This document shows, piece by piece, positions 1 to 9,460 of a stretch of 64,000 bases of DNA. Source of the stretch: Novipirellula herctigrandis (GTDB lineage: Bacteria; Planctomycetota; Planctomycetia; Pirellulales; Pirellulaceae). Made by a program: the position numbers and the translations under genes. How positions within the stretch are numbered: the first letter of the stretch is position 1; each line of letters opens with the position of its first letter. The notes beneath the pieces are model-generated. The model was not told the origin of the DNA, made no database searches, and was given only the letters and a program-made list of their open reading frames with translations. The stretch is from positions 328,744 through 392,743 of the forward strand of contig SJPJ01000002.1 of NCBI GenBank assembly GCA_007859835.1. The letters run 5' to 3'.

Positions 1-3000
1 TAAGTTTCCGAAACCATTCCGACTTCGTCATCACCATGACCTGGGAAGGCGTCGCCCATCAGCGTGCCACCACCGGCCGATAAGGGGGAATCCATCGAGC
101 AAACGGTCCCCGATGGTTCCTCAACGGCTAAGTCCAAATCGGCATCCCCCGTCCATGAAACACGAACCAAGACGTCGTGCGAAGAAGCGAGGCGTAACGC
201 ATCACCAAATTTCTTGGCATCTTCGGTCCGACCTTCGGCAACGAGCTCACTGTGTGTGGCACGCGCGGTCAATCGAGCGTCTTCGACGATGGCTTGCAAT
301 TTTTCAGGCCACGCTTGACTTAAAACGCCACAACATGCCCACGACAAACCGTCGATATCGTTCAGTTCTTTAGCAATGCGAAGGCCCATCGAGTAGGCTT
401 CGCGGCGATAAGGATCAACGCCCGCTACTTTCTTGCACAATTCCAAAGCGGCTGCACCACTACCAACTTCGTCGAGCCTAGCGGCAACGTGAAGTAATTC
501 TTCGGGGAATTCGGCAAAGTCAACAGCCGATAACAACGCTCGTTCGATCTGTTCACGTGGAGCATCGGTTGCTTGTAACGCGATGGCATACGCTTGGTAC
601 ATCCACGGTTGGCCGTGACCCGCACGCATCGCAGCCGCAATCAAATCCCGGGAATCGGCAAAGAAGCCAATCGCCACCTCACGGTCACTCGCTTCTTGAG
701 CCCTGGAAGCTTTGATTGAATACTCACGGAGCGTCGTACGAATCCGTTGATCAAGAATCGTAAGATCTTCGGCGTTTTCGATTTTCACGGATGTAAAGAA
801 GGCGTCCCAAGCTTGGACCTTGGTTTGCCCTTCGGTCAATTGCAAACGAATTGGCTTGATGTCGAAACGCGAAATTGTATCGACTGACTTCGCGGGTAGA
901 TTGCTTGTCGAGCTAGCGGATTCACTGGCAGAAGCTTTGCTTTGAAGCGAAATGTCGTCAGGCACAGCAAACATACCGCCGCCCATGCCGCCGCCACCCA
1001 TGCCGCCCATGCCGCCGCCGCCCATGCCGCCCATGCCGCCGCCGCCCATGCCGCCGCCGCCCATGCCGCCACCCATGCCGCCGCCCATGCCGCCACCCAT
1101 GCCGCCGCCCATGCCGCCCATGCTCATGATTGGAATCACCAAGTCACCGACTGGATAAACCATCAATTTTGGGTTGTCCTCAGCAGCTTCTTTGGTCGTA
1201 ATCTGCATCACTTCGTCCTTGATCATGTAGGTCAGCTCATGTTCACGGAGCATCAGACGCAAGAACGAACGTAACGATACGTTTTCAAGACTAACTGTAA
1301 TGGGTTGGTCCGGAGTCAAACCGATTTCTTCGAGAGCGCGACGATCGACGACGATTGGAATATCGTGATCCGTCGATAGTTTCTGAATCGCTTCTTCCAA
1401 AGGCGTTTCAACAAAGTTCTGCGTCGTCTCATCCCCAAGACTCGCTTGGATTTTTCTTTCGCTCTCGTTGTCACCGACCAATTCAATTGCACCATATCGT
1501 TCCAAACGACGACGGCTCAATCTTTGCCAAGTTTCCGCTTCCGGATAAACGATCGGCGGATCGTCGACGAAGGGAACATGAGCTTTGAGTACCAACGACA
1601 TCGCATCGATGTAATTTCGCTCGCGAAGTTCCGTATAACGACGGTCACGTGCGTACGTTTGTAGCCAAAGTGGGAAATCGGTGAAATGACGACCTGCGAC
1701 CGAATCGCGAGTGACCGTATCACCCGCCAAACGAGCAAACGGAATCGACACTTCGCCATCCGCTTCTTCGTAACGACCTTCGTCGATCAACGCGTTCATC
1801 TGTTCCGACAGGGTTTTTAGCGTGTCTTCGTTGCGGAACGTTTCTTCGAGCAGCCGCGCGGACGCGTTCGCACCCTTGGCCATTTGTTCAAGATTCATCT
1901 GTTGATCCAAGAACTCCGCTTCCCGGCGGCTTGCAATTTGAATTGCCGAGCGAACTTGGGACATCAATTCCTGACGAGTCCCTGGATCAAGTTCGGGTTC
2001 CGCTTGCAACGATCCGAGCAAACTCTTCAATGCCCCGGATACGCCCGTTGGATCCTTTCGCATGTTGCGACTTGATGCACTTAGTTGTGCATTCACCTCG
2101 GCACGCCAACGACCTTCGACCGCCGATTGTTGAGCTTCAACGCGGTTAAGCAATTCGCCACCCGATTCAAGCAATTCATCGTCACCGACAGGTGGGCCAA
2201 AAAAATTGTCTTGGGAAAGCGGTGCCTGGGCTTGTGGGAAAGCTTGCTGAGGTACCGCTTGTGCAGGAGTTGCTTGTGCGGGAGCTGCTTGTGCGGGAGT
2301 TGCTTGTGCAGGAGTTGCTTGTGCAGGAGTTGCTTGTGCGGGAGCTGCTTGATCGAATCCCATTGGATCCGCCTCAACGGTTTCGCCACCGAATACATCG
2401 CCTTGAGGAGCGGCGTCAAGCGGTGCTTCCGCAGGAACATCAACGGGGCTCGATTCACCACCGAACAAGTTTCCGAACGGATCATCGTTCTGGATAATCA
2501 ACTTTTTTCCGTTGCTTGAAGCCTTTTCAATCGCTTGAGCTTCGGGGTTCTCAGGATCAATTTCTAGTGCTTTTTGAGCGATCGTCCGAGCTCCACGAAG
2601 ATTCCCCTGTTTGATGGCCAAATTACCAGCGCGGACCAATTCGTCCGCTTGCAGAGCTAACAAACGAGCCGATTCACGTAGCAGGGGCGAGCCTGCCGAC
2701 GGCAACATCAACCCGCGGTCGATCGTCGATTGCTCGACCATGGCACACAAGAATGAGAAGTCAGGATGGCTCGCTTCCACGTGAGCGTCAGTGGTGATTT
2801 CAATTTTGGCAGAGGTAGTTTCGCCGATAAATTTGAGTTCCCCATCCTTCTTCGCTTCGCCGCCAATACGTCCAAGCAGGATTGAATCGCGATCCACTCG
2901 CAACGGTGGCAAACGATCTTGTTGAACACTCGACATCCCGTCGATCAACGTCACACTGTTGATCCAGATCGGAGAAGTCGATGCTGATTTTCCGACATAT

Positions 3001-3785
3001 CGAGCGATATCGACGGGGCGGCTGCCTTCGGTTGCCGCAACAAACCCCAGAACGCCACCGGTTTGATTTGCCAAAATCGCAGGCAATTCGACATTGGTTG
3101 TTGGCCCAACCATCACGCTATGGACCGAAATATGATCTGCACGCAGGGCATCAACAAGCGATTCAAAACGTTTCTTGTCCGCCGTCGCTTCAATCGAAGC
3201 ACCATCGCCAACATAGACGATCGACCGTGTGTGGCTTTGTGGGCGTGCGACCAATGCAGCCCGAGTCGTATGGAGTGCCGAAATCAGATTCGTATTTCCG
3301 AGTGGCAGTCGCTGGTCAAGCTTCGCAAATGCATCCGCCGTCAGCGATGAATTAGCCATTTCAAAATCGCCACTCAAATCGACTGCATTCACGTCCGCAG
3401 CATAAATTCGCACGCGATCGGCCGAATCAAGTTGGTCGGTCAAAGCACGAACCGTTGCAATGGAATCAGCCCGAAACTCGCCCGCTTGGCTAGCGGATGT
3501 GTCAACGATGATGACCACGTCTGCGTCTGCTTTCGCAGTCGCTTGGATCATCGAATCGCTGGCCGACGGCTGTATCGAAGCGGCAAAGTAGGCATCACCC
3601 GATGGACTCGCATAGCTGGTGATGCGTACTTGAGCATCATCAACCTGCGATTCGGTTTCCGCGTTTACCGCCGTCGCCATCAAAGCGCCGGTGAGGGCCA
3701 CGACATAAGCGAGAGCGACGAAAACGCCGTAACGCCAACGAGGCTGTGAAATTTGGACGAATGATGCGAGGGGTCGCAATTCCAT
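1..3785 (-). CDS. Secreted VWA-domain protein with STN-like and YfaP-like regions (3' end outside window)
   Basis: An uninterrupted minus-strand reading frame runs from an ATG at 3785, preceded by a GGAG ribosome site, off the left edge (about 1261 codons seen). The N-terminus has a hydrophobic segment ending near residue 42 (signal peptide). A von Willebrand A domain follows with the metal-site motif DTSAS at residues 95-99. The middle has a QATPA repeat linker and coiled, Gln/Glu-rich stretches. Then comes a short region like the secretin/TonB N-terminal (STN) fold, a long Gly-Met repeat, a TPR-like part, and near the edge a DLDLAVEEPSG motif typical of the DUF2135/YfaP fold. Such giant VWA proteins are common in Planctomycetes; the function is unknown, probably periplasmic or surface protein-protein contact. 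Frame and start are firm; domain calls beyond VWA are by eye. Confidence 0.85.
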   Translation of the reverse strand, partial: MELRPLASFVQISQPRWRYGVFVALAYVVALTGALMATAVNAETESQVDDAQVRITSYASPSGDAYFAASIQPSASDSMIQATAKADADVVIIVDTSASQAGEFRADSIATVRALTDQLDSADRVRIYAADVNAVDLSGDFEMANSSLTADAFAKLDQRLPLGNTNLISALHTTRAALVARPQSHTRSIVYVGDGASIEATADKKRFESLVDALRADHISVHSVMVGPTTNVELPAILANQTGGVLGFVAATEGSRPVDIARYVGKSASTSPIWINSVTLIDGMSSVQQDRLPPLRVDRDSILLGRIGGEAKKDGELKFIGETTSAKIEITTDAHVEASHPDFSFLCAMVEQSTIDRGLMLPSAGSPLLRESARLLALQADELVRAGNLAIKQGNLRGARTIAQKALEIDPENPEAQAIEKASSNGKKLIIQNDDPFGNLFGGESSPVDVPAEAPLDAAPQGDVFGGETVEADPMGFDQAAPAQATPAQATPAQATPAQAAPAQATPAQAVPQQAFPQAQAPLSQDNFFGPPVGDDELLESGGELLNRVEAQQSAVEGRWRAEVNAQLSASSRNMRKDPTGVSGALKSLLGSLQAEPELDPGTRQELMSQVRSAIQIASRREAEFLDQQMNLEQMAKGANASARLLEETFRNEDTLKTLSEQMNALIDEGRYEEADGEVSIPFARLAGDTVTRDSVAGRHFTDFPLWLQTYARDRRYTELRERNYIDAMSLVLKAHVPFVDDPPIVYPEAETWQRLSRRRLERYGAIELVGDNESERKIQASLGDETTQNFVETPLEEAIQKLSTDHDIPIVVDRRALEEIGLTPDQPITVSLENVSLRSFLRLMLREHELTYMIKDEVMQITTKEAAEDNPKLMVYPVGDLVIPIMSMGGMGGGMGGGMGGGMGGGMGGGGMGGGGMGGMGGGGMGGMGGGGMGGGMFAVPDDISLQSKASASESASSTSNLPAKSVDTISRFDIKPIRLQLTEGQTKVQAWDAFFTSVKIENAEDLTILDQRIRTTLREYSIKASRAQEASDREVAIGFFADSRDLIAAAMRAGHGQPWMYQAYAIALQATDAPREQIERALLSAVDFAEFPEELLHVAARLDEVGSGAAALELCKKVAGVDPYRREAYSMGLRIAKELNDIDGLSWACCGVLSQAWPEKLQAIVEDARLTARATHSELVAEGRTEDAKKFGDALRLASSHDVLVRVSWTGDADLDLAVEEPSGTVCSMDSPLSAGGGTLMGDAFPGHGDDEVGMVSET
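972..1121 (-). repeat. Gly/Met-rich coding repeat (GGM units)
   Basis: Within the VWA gene the minus strand encodes alternating GGM, GGGM and GGGGM units, giving about 50 residues of almost pure Gly and Met. On the plus strand it reads as cat-gcc-gcc units, which creates spurious His/Ala and Met/Pro reading frames. Probably a flexible linker. Confidence 0.9.
2254..2350 (-). repeat. 15-bp tandem repeat encoding QATPA pentapeptides
   Basis: About six to seven copies of a 15-bp unit (gagttgcttgtgcag with one or two variable bases) lie in frame in the VWA gene and encode QA(T/A/V)PA. They separate the VWA half from the STN-like half and look like a proline-rich spacer. Confidence 0.9.
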
Positions 3786-4221
3786 CTGTGTAGGTCTCCG
3801 CAGTGACAAAAAACGCATGGTGCGTGTCTCGTGGGTGTGGCTCGAAAAGGAGGTCGATTCTTAAAAATCGATCGTTGGTATCAGTTGTAAGGTTTCGGGA
3901 ACGCGGGCCGATTCGGGGCATTCCCTGCACTAGAGTCTATTTCCGATGCAGTGACTTCGCCACGAAAAAACCAAGCTTTCCGGTCCCCTTCGGCGGGAAG
4001 ATTCCGATTGTAGGTGTTGCAATCTGCAACACCTGTTGCACGCTTGCACATCACAACCGATCAAAACCCTCGATCGACCGAATGAGAAGGCTATAAACGC
4101 TAGAACCGTGCCAGAATCACCCATTATTTCTGATCACCAGCAAAATCCCCTAAAACGTTCAGCCATCTGCGGGTGGATTATCAGACAAATTAGGATGATG
4201 ACGAAGAATCCAATCAAACCA
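3786..4221. other. Intergenic region between fmt and the VWA gene
   Basis: About 435 bases separate the end of fmt from the start of the VWA gene, both on the minus strand. It should hold the fmt terminator and the VWA promoter. No convincing gene was found on either strand; the short frames here are not supported by a ribosome site or a recognisable product. A perfect inverted repeat is listed separately. Confidence 0.6.
4013..4033. promoter_or_regulatory. Inverted repeat GGTGTTGC-N5-GCAACACC
   Basis: A perfect 8-bp inverted repeat with a 5-base loop lies midway between fmt and the VWA gene. There is no T-run beside it, so an operator site or a weak terminator are both possible. Confidence 0.5.
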
Positions 4222-5187
4222 TCAACCGAACGTATGACCGCGTAGAAACTCCTGAGCCGCCATCTCTCGCTTACCGGACGGTTGAAGCTTGATGATTTCG
4301 ACGAACCGATCTCGGCTGGCAAACTTGAATCCGCCCTCAACCACTATCGTGCCCGGCTTGGTTCCTGGCGGGACCTCGTCACCAATTCGAACCTCTTTGA
4401 TCGCCACTCGCACCAGTTCCTTCTTCGACTGGACCGATACAAATGTGTATGCAATTGGCCATGGTTGCATCCCCCGCACATGGCAATCGATCATCCGAGC
4501 AGGCTGGTCCCAAAGGATCTCGCCTTCGGCCTTCGACAATCGTGCAGCACGCGTCACGTTGGCAGGGTCTTGCCTTTGGCCAAGATCGCTGTGGCCATCC
4601 CAAGCGATCAATCGGTCGACCGCTTCGAGCGTGGCGTCAATCCCAAGCGTCGACAATCGCTCTTCGAGTTCCCCCGCCGTTTCGTGATCTTGGATCCGAG
4701 TTTGTCGCGTCGCGATAATGGGCCCACCATCCAATTTAGGCGTCATGTGGATCACCGAAACGCCCGTTACCGAGTCGCCACTGAGCAGGGCTCGTTGAAC
4801 GGGAGCCGCACCACGATAGGCCGGAAGTAGCGAACCATGCAAATTGATTCCACCAAGCGAAGCAGCCCCAAGCGCCGCTGGCTTGAGAATTTGTCCATAG
4901 TCACAAACCACCAACAAATCAGCCGCCAGCAACTTCATTCGCTCTACCGCTGGTTCGTCATTGATACTATCGGGATCATCGAGGTCCAATTGGTGCTCAT
5001 TCGCCCACACTCGCACGGGCGAATCAGGAGCTTTTTTGCGACTTTTCACGGGCGGTTGCGGTCGAGTGACAACCAATGGGATCGAATGTCCTGCTAACCG
5101 CAGGGCCTCAAACGAAGGAACCGCGAACGGACCCGTTCCCATCATGATCAAACGAAGTTTCTTATTTTGGGGCACTTCATCAGGCAT
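4222..5187 (-). CDS. fmt: Methionyl-tRNA formyltransferase
   Basis: Transfers a formyl group from 10-formyl-THF to initiator Met-tRNA in the cytoplasm. The N-terminal Rossmann region begins RLIMMGTGPFAVPSF. The catalytic segment holds INLHGSLLPAYRGAAP (Asn and His of the active site) followed by KLDGGPI with the catalytic Asp, and a C-terminal OB-like domain follows. The length, about 321 residues from this ATG, is normal for the family. The ATG at 5187 overlaps the end of def by 8 bases; a TTG at 5217 is a possible but less attractive start. Translational coupling with def, which later removes the formyl group, is the usual arrangement. Confidence 0.95.
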   Translation of the reverse strand: MPDEVPQNKKLRLIMMGTGPFAVPSFEALRLAGHSIPLVVTRPQPPVKSRKKAPDSPVRVWANEHQLDLDDPDSINDEPAVERMKLLAADLLVVCDYGQILKPAALGAASLGGINLHGSLLPAYRGAAPVQRALLSGDSVTGVSVIHMTPKLDGGPIIATRQTRIQDHETAGELEERLSTLGIDATLEAVDRLIAWDGHSDLGQRQDPANVTRAARLSKAEGEILWDQPARMIDCHVRGMQPWPIAYTFVSVQSKKELVRVAIKEVRIGDEVPPGTKPGTIVVEGGFKFASRDRFVEIIKLQPSGKREMAAQEFLRGHTFG

Positions 5188-5764
5188 ATCGCTTGGTCCA
5201 CTCCGCCAATCCTGCAATCAGTTCTTCGTCTGGTGAAATCGCACCAGTCGATTGTTGGGACCGAAAATCCGTTTCGAATTCGCCCAGAGGATCGAGCAAT
5301 TCACGTTTCCCCTCTTCGCTCATTCGATCAAAAAACAGTACTCCGTCGAGGTGATCATTTTCATGCATCAAGACGCGAGCCAAGAAGCCATCGACATCTC
5401 GTTCAATCGCATTCCCCTTCAAATCATACGCACTGAGCCGAATCGCTTTGGGGCGTTTCACTTGTCCAAACAATCCCGGCAGACTCAAACACCCCTCTTG
5501 GTCCGATTCATTCCCACGCGGCATTTGCAATTCGGGGTTCACGAGGATCATTTCTTCCCCTTCGTCCCGTTGCCCCGACGGATTAGCCACAAACATTCGC
5601 AGCGGCAAATTGACTTGGTTAGCTGCTAAACCCACGCCATTAAACTCGTACATCAAATGCAGCATCTCATCGGCAATTGCTCGCAGATCTTTGTCAACGC
5701 GACGAATCGGTTTGCTACGATACCGCAGCGTCGGATGCGGATACTGAATGATGCTTAAAGGCAT
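5180..5764 (-). CDS. def: Peptide deformylase
   Basis: Metalloenzyme that removes the N-terminal formyl group from new proteins. All three family motifs are present: GVGLAANQ, EGCLSLPG, and HENDHLDG (an HExxH-type metal site, here H-E-N-D-H). The start is placed at the ATG giving MPLSIIQYPHPTLR, the standard family N-terminus; a GTG 30 bases upstream (5794) is the alternative. It is the first gene of a def-fmt pair and is divergent from mch, so the 130 bases between them must carry both promoters. Confidence 0.95.
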   Translation of the reverse strand: MPLSIIQYPHPTLRYRSKPIRRVDKDLRAIADEMLHLMYEFNGVGLAANQVNLPLRMFVANPSGQRDEGEEMILVNPELQMPRGNESDQEGCLSLPGLFGQVKRPKAIRLSAYDLKGNAIERDVDGFLARVLMHENDHLDGVLFFDRMSEEGKRELLDPLGEFETDFRSQQSTGAISPDEELIAGLAEWTKRYA

Positions 5765-5896
5765 GAGTGGTAGATGCGAGAAATCAGAGGACACGGCAGT
5801 AAGACGCCAACAGGATGAACGATTTCCACGCTTTTACGCTGGCAGATCATTTTCGTTACCCTAGACAGAGCCATTCGACTCGGCGACAGTTTATCT

Positions 5897-6844
5897 ATGT
5901 TTAATCTACACACGTTTTCGCTTTTCGACCACCTAAGCGATACCGCCATTTCGAAGCGAATCGTCGCTTCAACCGTTGCCGGTGCCAGCGTCCTCGACGC
6001 TGGCGTTCACACCGCTGGATCGCTCGCAGCAGGCGTTGGGCTGGCTCGTTTGTGCCTTGCGGATCGTGCCGAAGTGACCCTTGTCCCATGCGATGAGAGG
6101 TCTTTCGTTAGTCCCAATGCGGTTTTCGTTCGAACAGACGATCCGATCGGCGCCTGTTTAGCAGCCCAATACGCCGGATGGCCCATTCACACCGATGATT
6201 TTTTTGCCATGGGTAGCGGCCCCATGAGAGCAGCTCGAGGCCGCGAAGAACTGCTTACCGAATTGAAAATAAACGAAACTGCGTCGACCGTTTTTGGCGT
6301 TTTAGAATCGGATAAATTGCCGACCCAATCCGCGATTGAATTGATTTCCGATCAGTGCAAAGTCCCACCTGCGCAAGTTCGACTTGCCATCGCACCAAGC
6401 TCGTCGATCGCCGGCAACATCCAAGTGGTTGCCCGGTCGATTGAAACGGCACTCCACAAACTACACGCTTTGAAGTTTGATGTCCGGCAAATCGTTTCCG
6501 CTACTGGGCACGCACCCTTGCCCCCCCCCGCGAAACCAGGTGACTCGATTGGTGGCATTGGACGAACCAACGATGCCATTCTGTATGGCGCAAGCGTGAC
6601 ATTGTGGACCGATGCCAGCGATGATGAAATTGAAAATGTCGCCGCGAATGTTCCCAGTAATAGCAGTCCCGACCACGGACAACCGTTCGCAAAAATCTTC
6701 AAAACCTATGATTTCGACTTCTACAAAGTTGACCCACAACTGTTTAGCCCTGCGGTCGTGACGATTCACAATCTTCGCAGTGGCCGGACATGGAATGTTG
6801 GGCAAATTGAAACGGCCCTGCTTCGCCAGTCATTTCTATCATGA
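5897..6844 (+). CDS. mch: Methenyltetrahydromethanopterin cyclohydrolase
   Basis: Interconverts methenyl- and formyl-tetrahydromethanopterin in the H4MPT-linked C1 pathway (formaldehyde or formate oxidation). The N-terminal part (VLDAGVHTAGSLAAG), the middle (DDFFAMGSGPMRAARG) and the SIGRTNDAI-like segment (GGIGRTNDAILYG) match the Mch family, and the length of 315 residues is typical. Planctomycetes are known to carry H4MPT genes that methanogens and methylotrophs share. No good ribosome site is visible at the ATG. The stop overlaps the next gene by ATGA, so the two are translationally coupled. Confidence 0.93.
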   Translation: MFNLHTFSLFDHLSDTAISKRIVASTVAGASVLDAGVHTAGSLAAGVGLARLCLADRAEVTLVPCDERSFVSPNAVFVRTDDPIGACLAAQYAGWPIHTDDFFAMGSGPMRAARGREELLTELKINETASTVFGVLESDKLPTQSAIELISDQCKVPPAQVRLAIAPSSSIAGNIQVVARSIETALHKLHALKFDVRQIVSATGHAPLPPPAKPGDSIGGIGRTNDAILYGASVTLWTDASDDEIENVAANVPSNSSPDHGQPFAKIFKTYDFDFYKVDPQLFSPAVVTIHNLRSGRTWNVGQIETALLRQSFLS

Positions 6845-7752
6845 GCGGCGCAAAAATTTTAGCACTCGGGGCGGGGGAAGGGTGGCACGCCAACGAACTC
6901 CGAAAAGCGGCCGCACGTCACCAATGCAAAATCGCCTTTCGCGATTATGAATCGCTCTATGCCAAAATCATTTGTCACGACCAAGTTGAGTTAGGCTGCG
7001 GCACGTTTTCACCCGACGCCAAACGGATTGACGATTTTGATGCTGTGCTCACTCGCACCATGCCGACGGGATCACTCGAAAAGATCACCTTTCGACTGGC
7101 CGTATTGCATTCGCTTGGTGCCAACGCGGTGCCTGTCGTCAACGCACCTAGCAGCTTAGAGCTGGCGATCGACAAATTCGCGACCCTGGCCCACATCGCT
7201 CGGCTTGGTTTCGCTGTCCCTGACACCATCGTTGTTCAATCACGCGGTGAAGCAGTTGTAGCGTTCAAACGACTCGGGGGTGATTGTATTGTCAAACCGA
7301 TCTTTGGCGGCGAAGGTCGTGGAGTGATGCGGATTCAAGATCCTCAATTGGCATGGTACGCTTTCTCGACCCTCGAACAAATTGATGCGGCATTCTACAT
7401 CCAAGCGTTCGTGCCTCCGGGTGGACGCGACACTCGATTGCTTGTCATCGGTGATCGCATCGTAGCCGCACGACGGCAAAACGACACCGATTTTCGGACC
7501 AATTTTTCTCAAGGCGCTCGTACGATCGCAATCGAACCGACTAACGAACAAATCGACATGGCACACCATATCACCTCATCGCTTGGATTGACCATTGCCT
7601 CGGTTGACATGCTCGATTCCGCCGACGGCCCGCCTCGAGTCTTAGAAGTCAACGGCGTGCCTGGATGGAAGGGATTGCAATCGGTTTGTGACCATGACAT
7701 CGCCTCTTTGATTATCGAGACCGTGCTACAAACCAAGGAGGCAAACCAATGA
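6841..7752 (+). CDS. RimK-like ATP-grasp ligase of the H4MPT gene set
   Basis: ATP-grasp enzyme of 303 residues. Visible motifs are VKPIFGGEGRGVMRI (ATP lid with Lys and Gly loop), GGRDTRLLVIGDR and the C-terminal metal-binding LEVNGVPGWKG. It starts inside the mch stop codon and ends inside the next start codon. Methylotroph H4MPT clusters contain a similar ATP-grasp gene (often called orf9), and archaeal MptN adds glutamate to H4MPT, so a role in making or glutamylating the cofactor is likely. The exact substrate cannot be read from the sequence. Confidence 0.85.
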   Translation: MSGAKILALGAGEGWHANELRKAAARHQCKIAFRDYESLYAKIICHDQVELGCGTFSPDAKRIDDFDAVLTRTMPTGSLEKITFRLAVLHSLGANAVPVVNAPSSLELAIDKFATLAHIARLGFAVPDTIVVQSRGEAVVAFKRLGGDCIVKPIFGGEGRGVMRIQDPQLAWYAFSTLEQIDAAFYIQAFVPPGGRDTRLLVIGDRIVAARRQNDTDFRTNFSQGARTIAIEPTNEQIDMAHHITSSLGLTIASVDMLDSADGPPRVLEVNGVPGWKGLQSVCDHDIASLIIETVLQTKEANQ

Positions 7753-9431
7753 ATTGCAGCCCTACGGATGGAAACGTTGCCCATCGTTTGAAAATCGTTA
7801 GCGCACTGACCCCCGCAGGAATCGCGATCGCGGAACCCGATGGTCCGCCGCGGCCCGACGGATTACGTCACTACAATCTCACCACATTCGAACAACTCGA
7901 CCAGCGCAGCGACAACATCGCGAAAGGCCTGATTGCATGGGGCGTCAAGCCCGGGATGCGATTGGGGATGTTGGTTCCGTTTGGTGGGCAATTTATCGAA
8001 CTGGTTTTCGCACTACTCAAAACAGGTGCGGTTGCCGTGCTGATCGATCCCGGCATCGGCAAAAAACATCTCGTCAAATGCCTCAGCGAATCTCGCCCCG
8101 ATGGCTTTGTCGGTATCCCCAAAGCACAAATGATCCGAAGCGTCCTGCGAAAACATTTTCCCACCGCTAAATGGAACGTGACCGTGGGCCGTCGTTGGTT
8201 TTGGGGTGGAAAGACGCTTGACCAGATTATGGAACTTGGCCAAAAAGCGGACAACGCCACACTTCCCAAAGTGGACCAAACCGATCAAGCGGCGATCATC
8301 TTTACAACCGGAAGCACCGGGCCGCCAAAGGGAGTCCTCTATACACACGGTACCTTCCACGCCCAAATCGAGCGGATTCGCGAACGATACGATATCCACC
8401 GAGGGTCGCGTGATTTAGCCTGTTTTCCGCTGTTTGGATTGTTTGATGCTGTCATGGGAGTAACGACGATTATTCCCGACATGGACCCGACTCGCCCGGC
8501 GGATGTGAACCCAATGCGGTTGATCGAAGCGGCAAACCAATGGGAAGTCGATCAAGCATTCGGCTCACCCGCGCTTTGGAATACGGTGGTAACGTGGTGC
8601 GAAAATAACAAAGTCGAGCGTCCGTTCCCGACGCTGCGCCGAGTGCTTTCCGCCGGTGCGCCCGTCCCCGCGGTGACGCTCGAAAAGTTGCGCACACTGA
8701 TCGATCCCGATGCAATGATCGTGACTCCGTACGGTGCCACCGAAGCACTTCCCATCGCATCGATTGAATCTCGCGAAGTGATCGCTGAAACCGGACCTGC
8801 GACGGCGAAAGGAAAAGGGGTTTGTGTCGGAAGTCGATTTGAAGGAGTTCAATGGCGAGTGATCAAAATTGAAGATGGTCCAATCGACGATATCTCCGAG
8901 ACGTCCGAAATGCCGCGCGGGAAAATTGGCGAATTAATGGTCAGCGGCCCCATGGTCACTACTGAATATGTTGTCCGATCGGATCAGAATCCTATGCACA
9001 AGGTTCGCGATGGTGATCGCGTCTGGCATCGCATGGGCGACGTGGGATACCTGGATGATCGAGACCGTTTTTGGTTTTGTGGACGCAAAGCCCATCGAGT
9101 CGTGATGGAAAATCGAACCCTGTTCACGATTCCGTGCGAGGCAGTGTTTAATTCACACCCCTCGGTTTACCGAAGCGCGCTGGTCGGAAAAGGTCAACGA
9201 CCCAACCAAATCCCCGTGGTGATGGTGGAAACCTTTGCCAAAGATCAACCGAATAACGATACAGAGCGAGAAGCATTACAAGCAGAATTGCTTGATTTAG
9301 CCGCTCGCAACCCCATCACGCGACGTATCGAGGAAATCATCATTCGCACCAAACCATTGCCCGTGGACATTCGCCACAACAGCAAAATCTTTCGTGAACG
9401 GTTATCCGAAGAAATCCAAAGCAAAGTCTGA
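7749..9431 (+). CDS. oleC: OleC-type AMP-dependent ligase (beta-lactone synthetase family)
   Basis: Adenylate-forming enzyme of 560 residues. The P-loop IIFTTGSTGPPKG is at about residues 183-195; other family marks are VLIDPGIGKKHL, VTVGRRWFWGG, GSPALWNTV, TPYGATEALP and a C-terminal RHNSKIFRE. These segments match OleC, which converts beta-hydroxy acids to beta-lactones in long-chain olefin synthesis, better than ordinary acyl-CoA ligases. No oleA, oleB or oleD is visible nearby. It is the third gene of the mch operon and overlaps the ATP-grasp gene by ATGA, an unexpected partnership. A fatty acid:CoA ligase role remains possible. Confidence 0.8.
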   Translation: MNCSPTDGNVAHRLKIVSALTPAGIAIAEPDGPPRPDGLRHYNLTTFEQLDQRSDNIAKGLIAWGVKPGMRLGMLVPFGGQFIELVFALLKTGAVAVLIDPGIGKKHLVKCLSESRPDGFVGIPKAQMIRSVLRKHFPTAKWNVTVGRRWFWGGKTLDQIMELGQKADNATLPKVDQTDQAAIIFTTGSTGPPKGVLYTHGTFHAQIERIRERYDIHRGSRDLACFPLFGLFDAVMGVTTIIPDMDPTRPADVNPMRLIEAANQWEVDQAFGSPALWNTVVTWCENNKVERPFPTLRRVLSAGAPVPAVTLEKLRTLIDPDAMIVTPYGATEALPIASIESREVIAETGPATAKGKGVCVGSRFEGVQWRVIKIEDGPIDDISETSEMPRGKIGELMVSGPMVTTEYVVRSDQNPMHKVRDGDRVWHRMGDVGYLDDRDRFWFCGRKAHRVVMENRTLFTIPCEAVFNSHPSVYRSALVGKGQRPNQIPVVMVETFAKDQPNNDTEREALQAELLDLAARNPITRRIEEIIIRTKPLPVDIRHNSKIFRERLSEEIQSKV

Positions 9432-9460
9432 TCGGCGCAGAAGCGTTTCAAAACGTGCCC

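Noticed and set aside
942-1274. Plus-strand frames rich in His-Ala or Met-Pro repeats
   Set aside because: They are the complement of the Gly/Met repeat in the minus-strand VWA gene, whose frame is continuous over 3.7 kb.
2085-2519. Plus-strand Cys/Leu-rich repetitive frames
   Set aside because: Shadows of the QATPA-encoding 15-bp repeat in the VWA gene; no ribosome site.
4134-4340. Small hydrophobic protein on the minus strand
   Set aside because: It starts inside the fmt gene in another frame and has no ribosome site; the hydrophobic run is only a chance reading of AT-rich intergenic DNA.
4282-4830. Plus-strand frame of 182 codons
   Set aside because: Lies wholly opposite fmt, which has all catalytic motifs.
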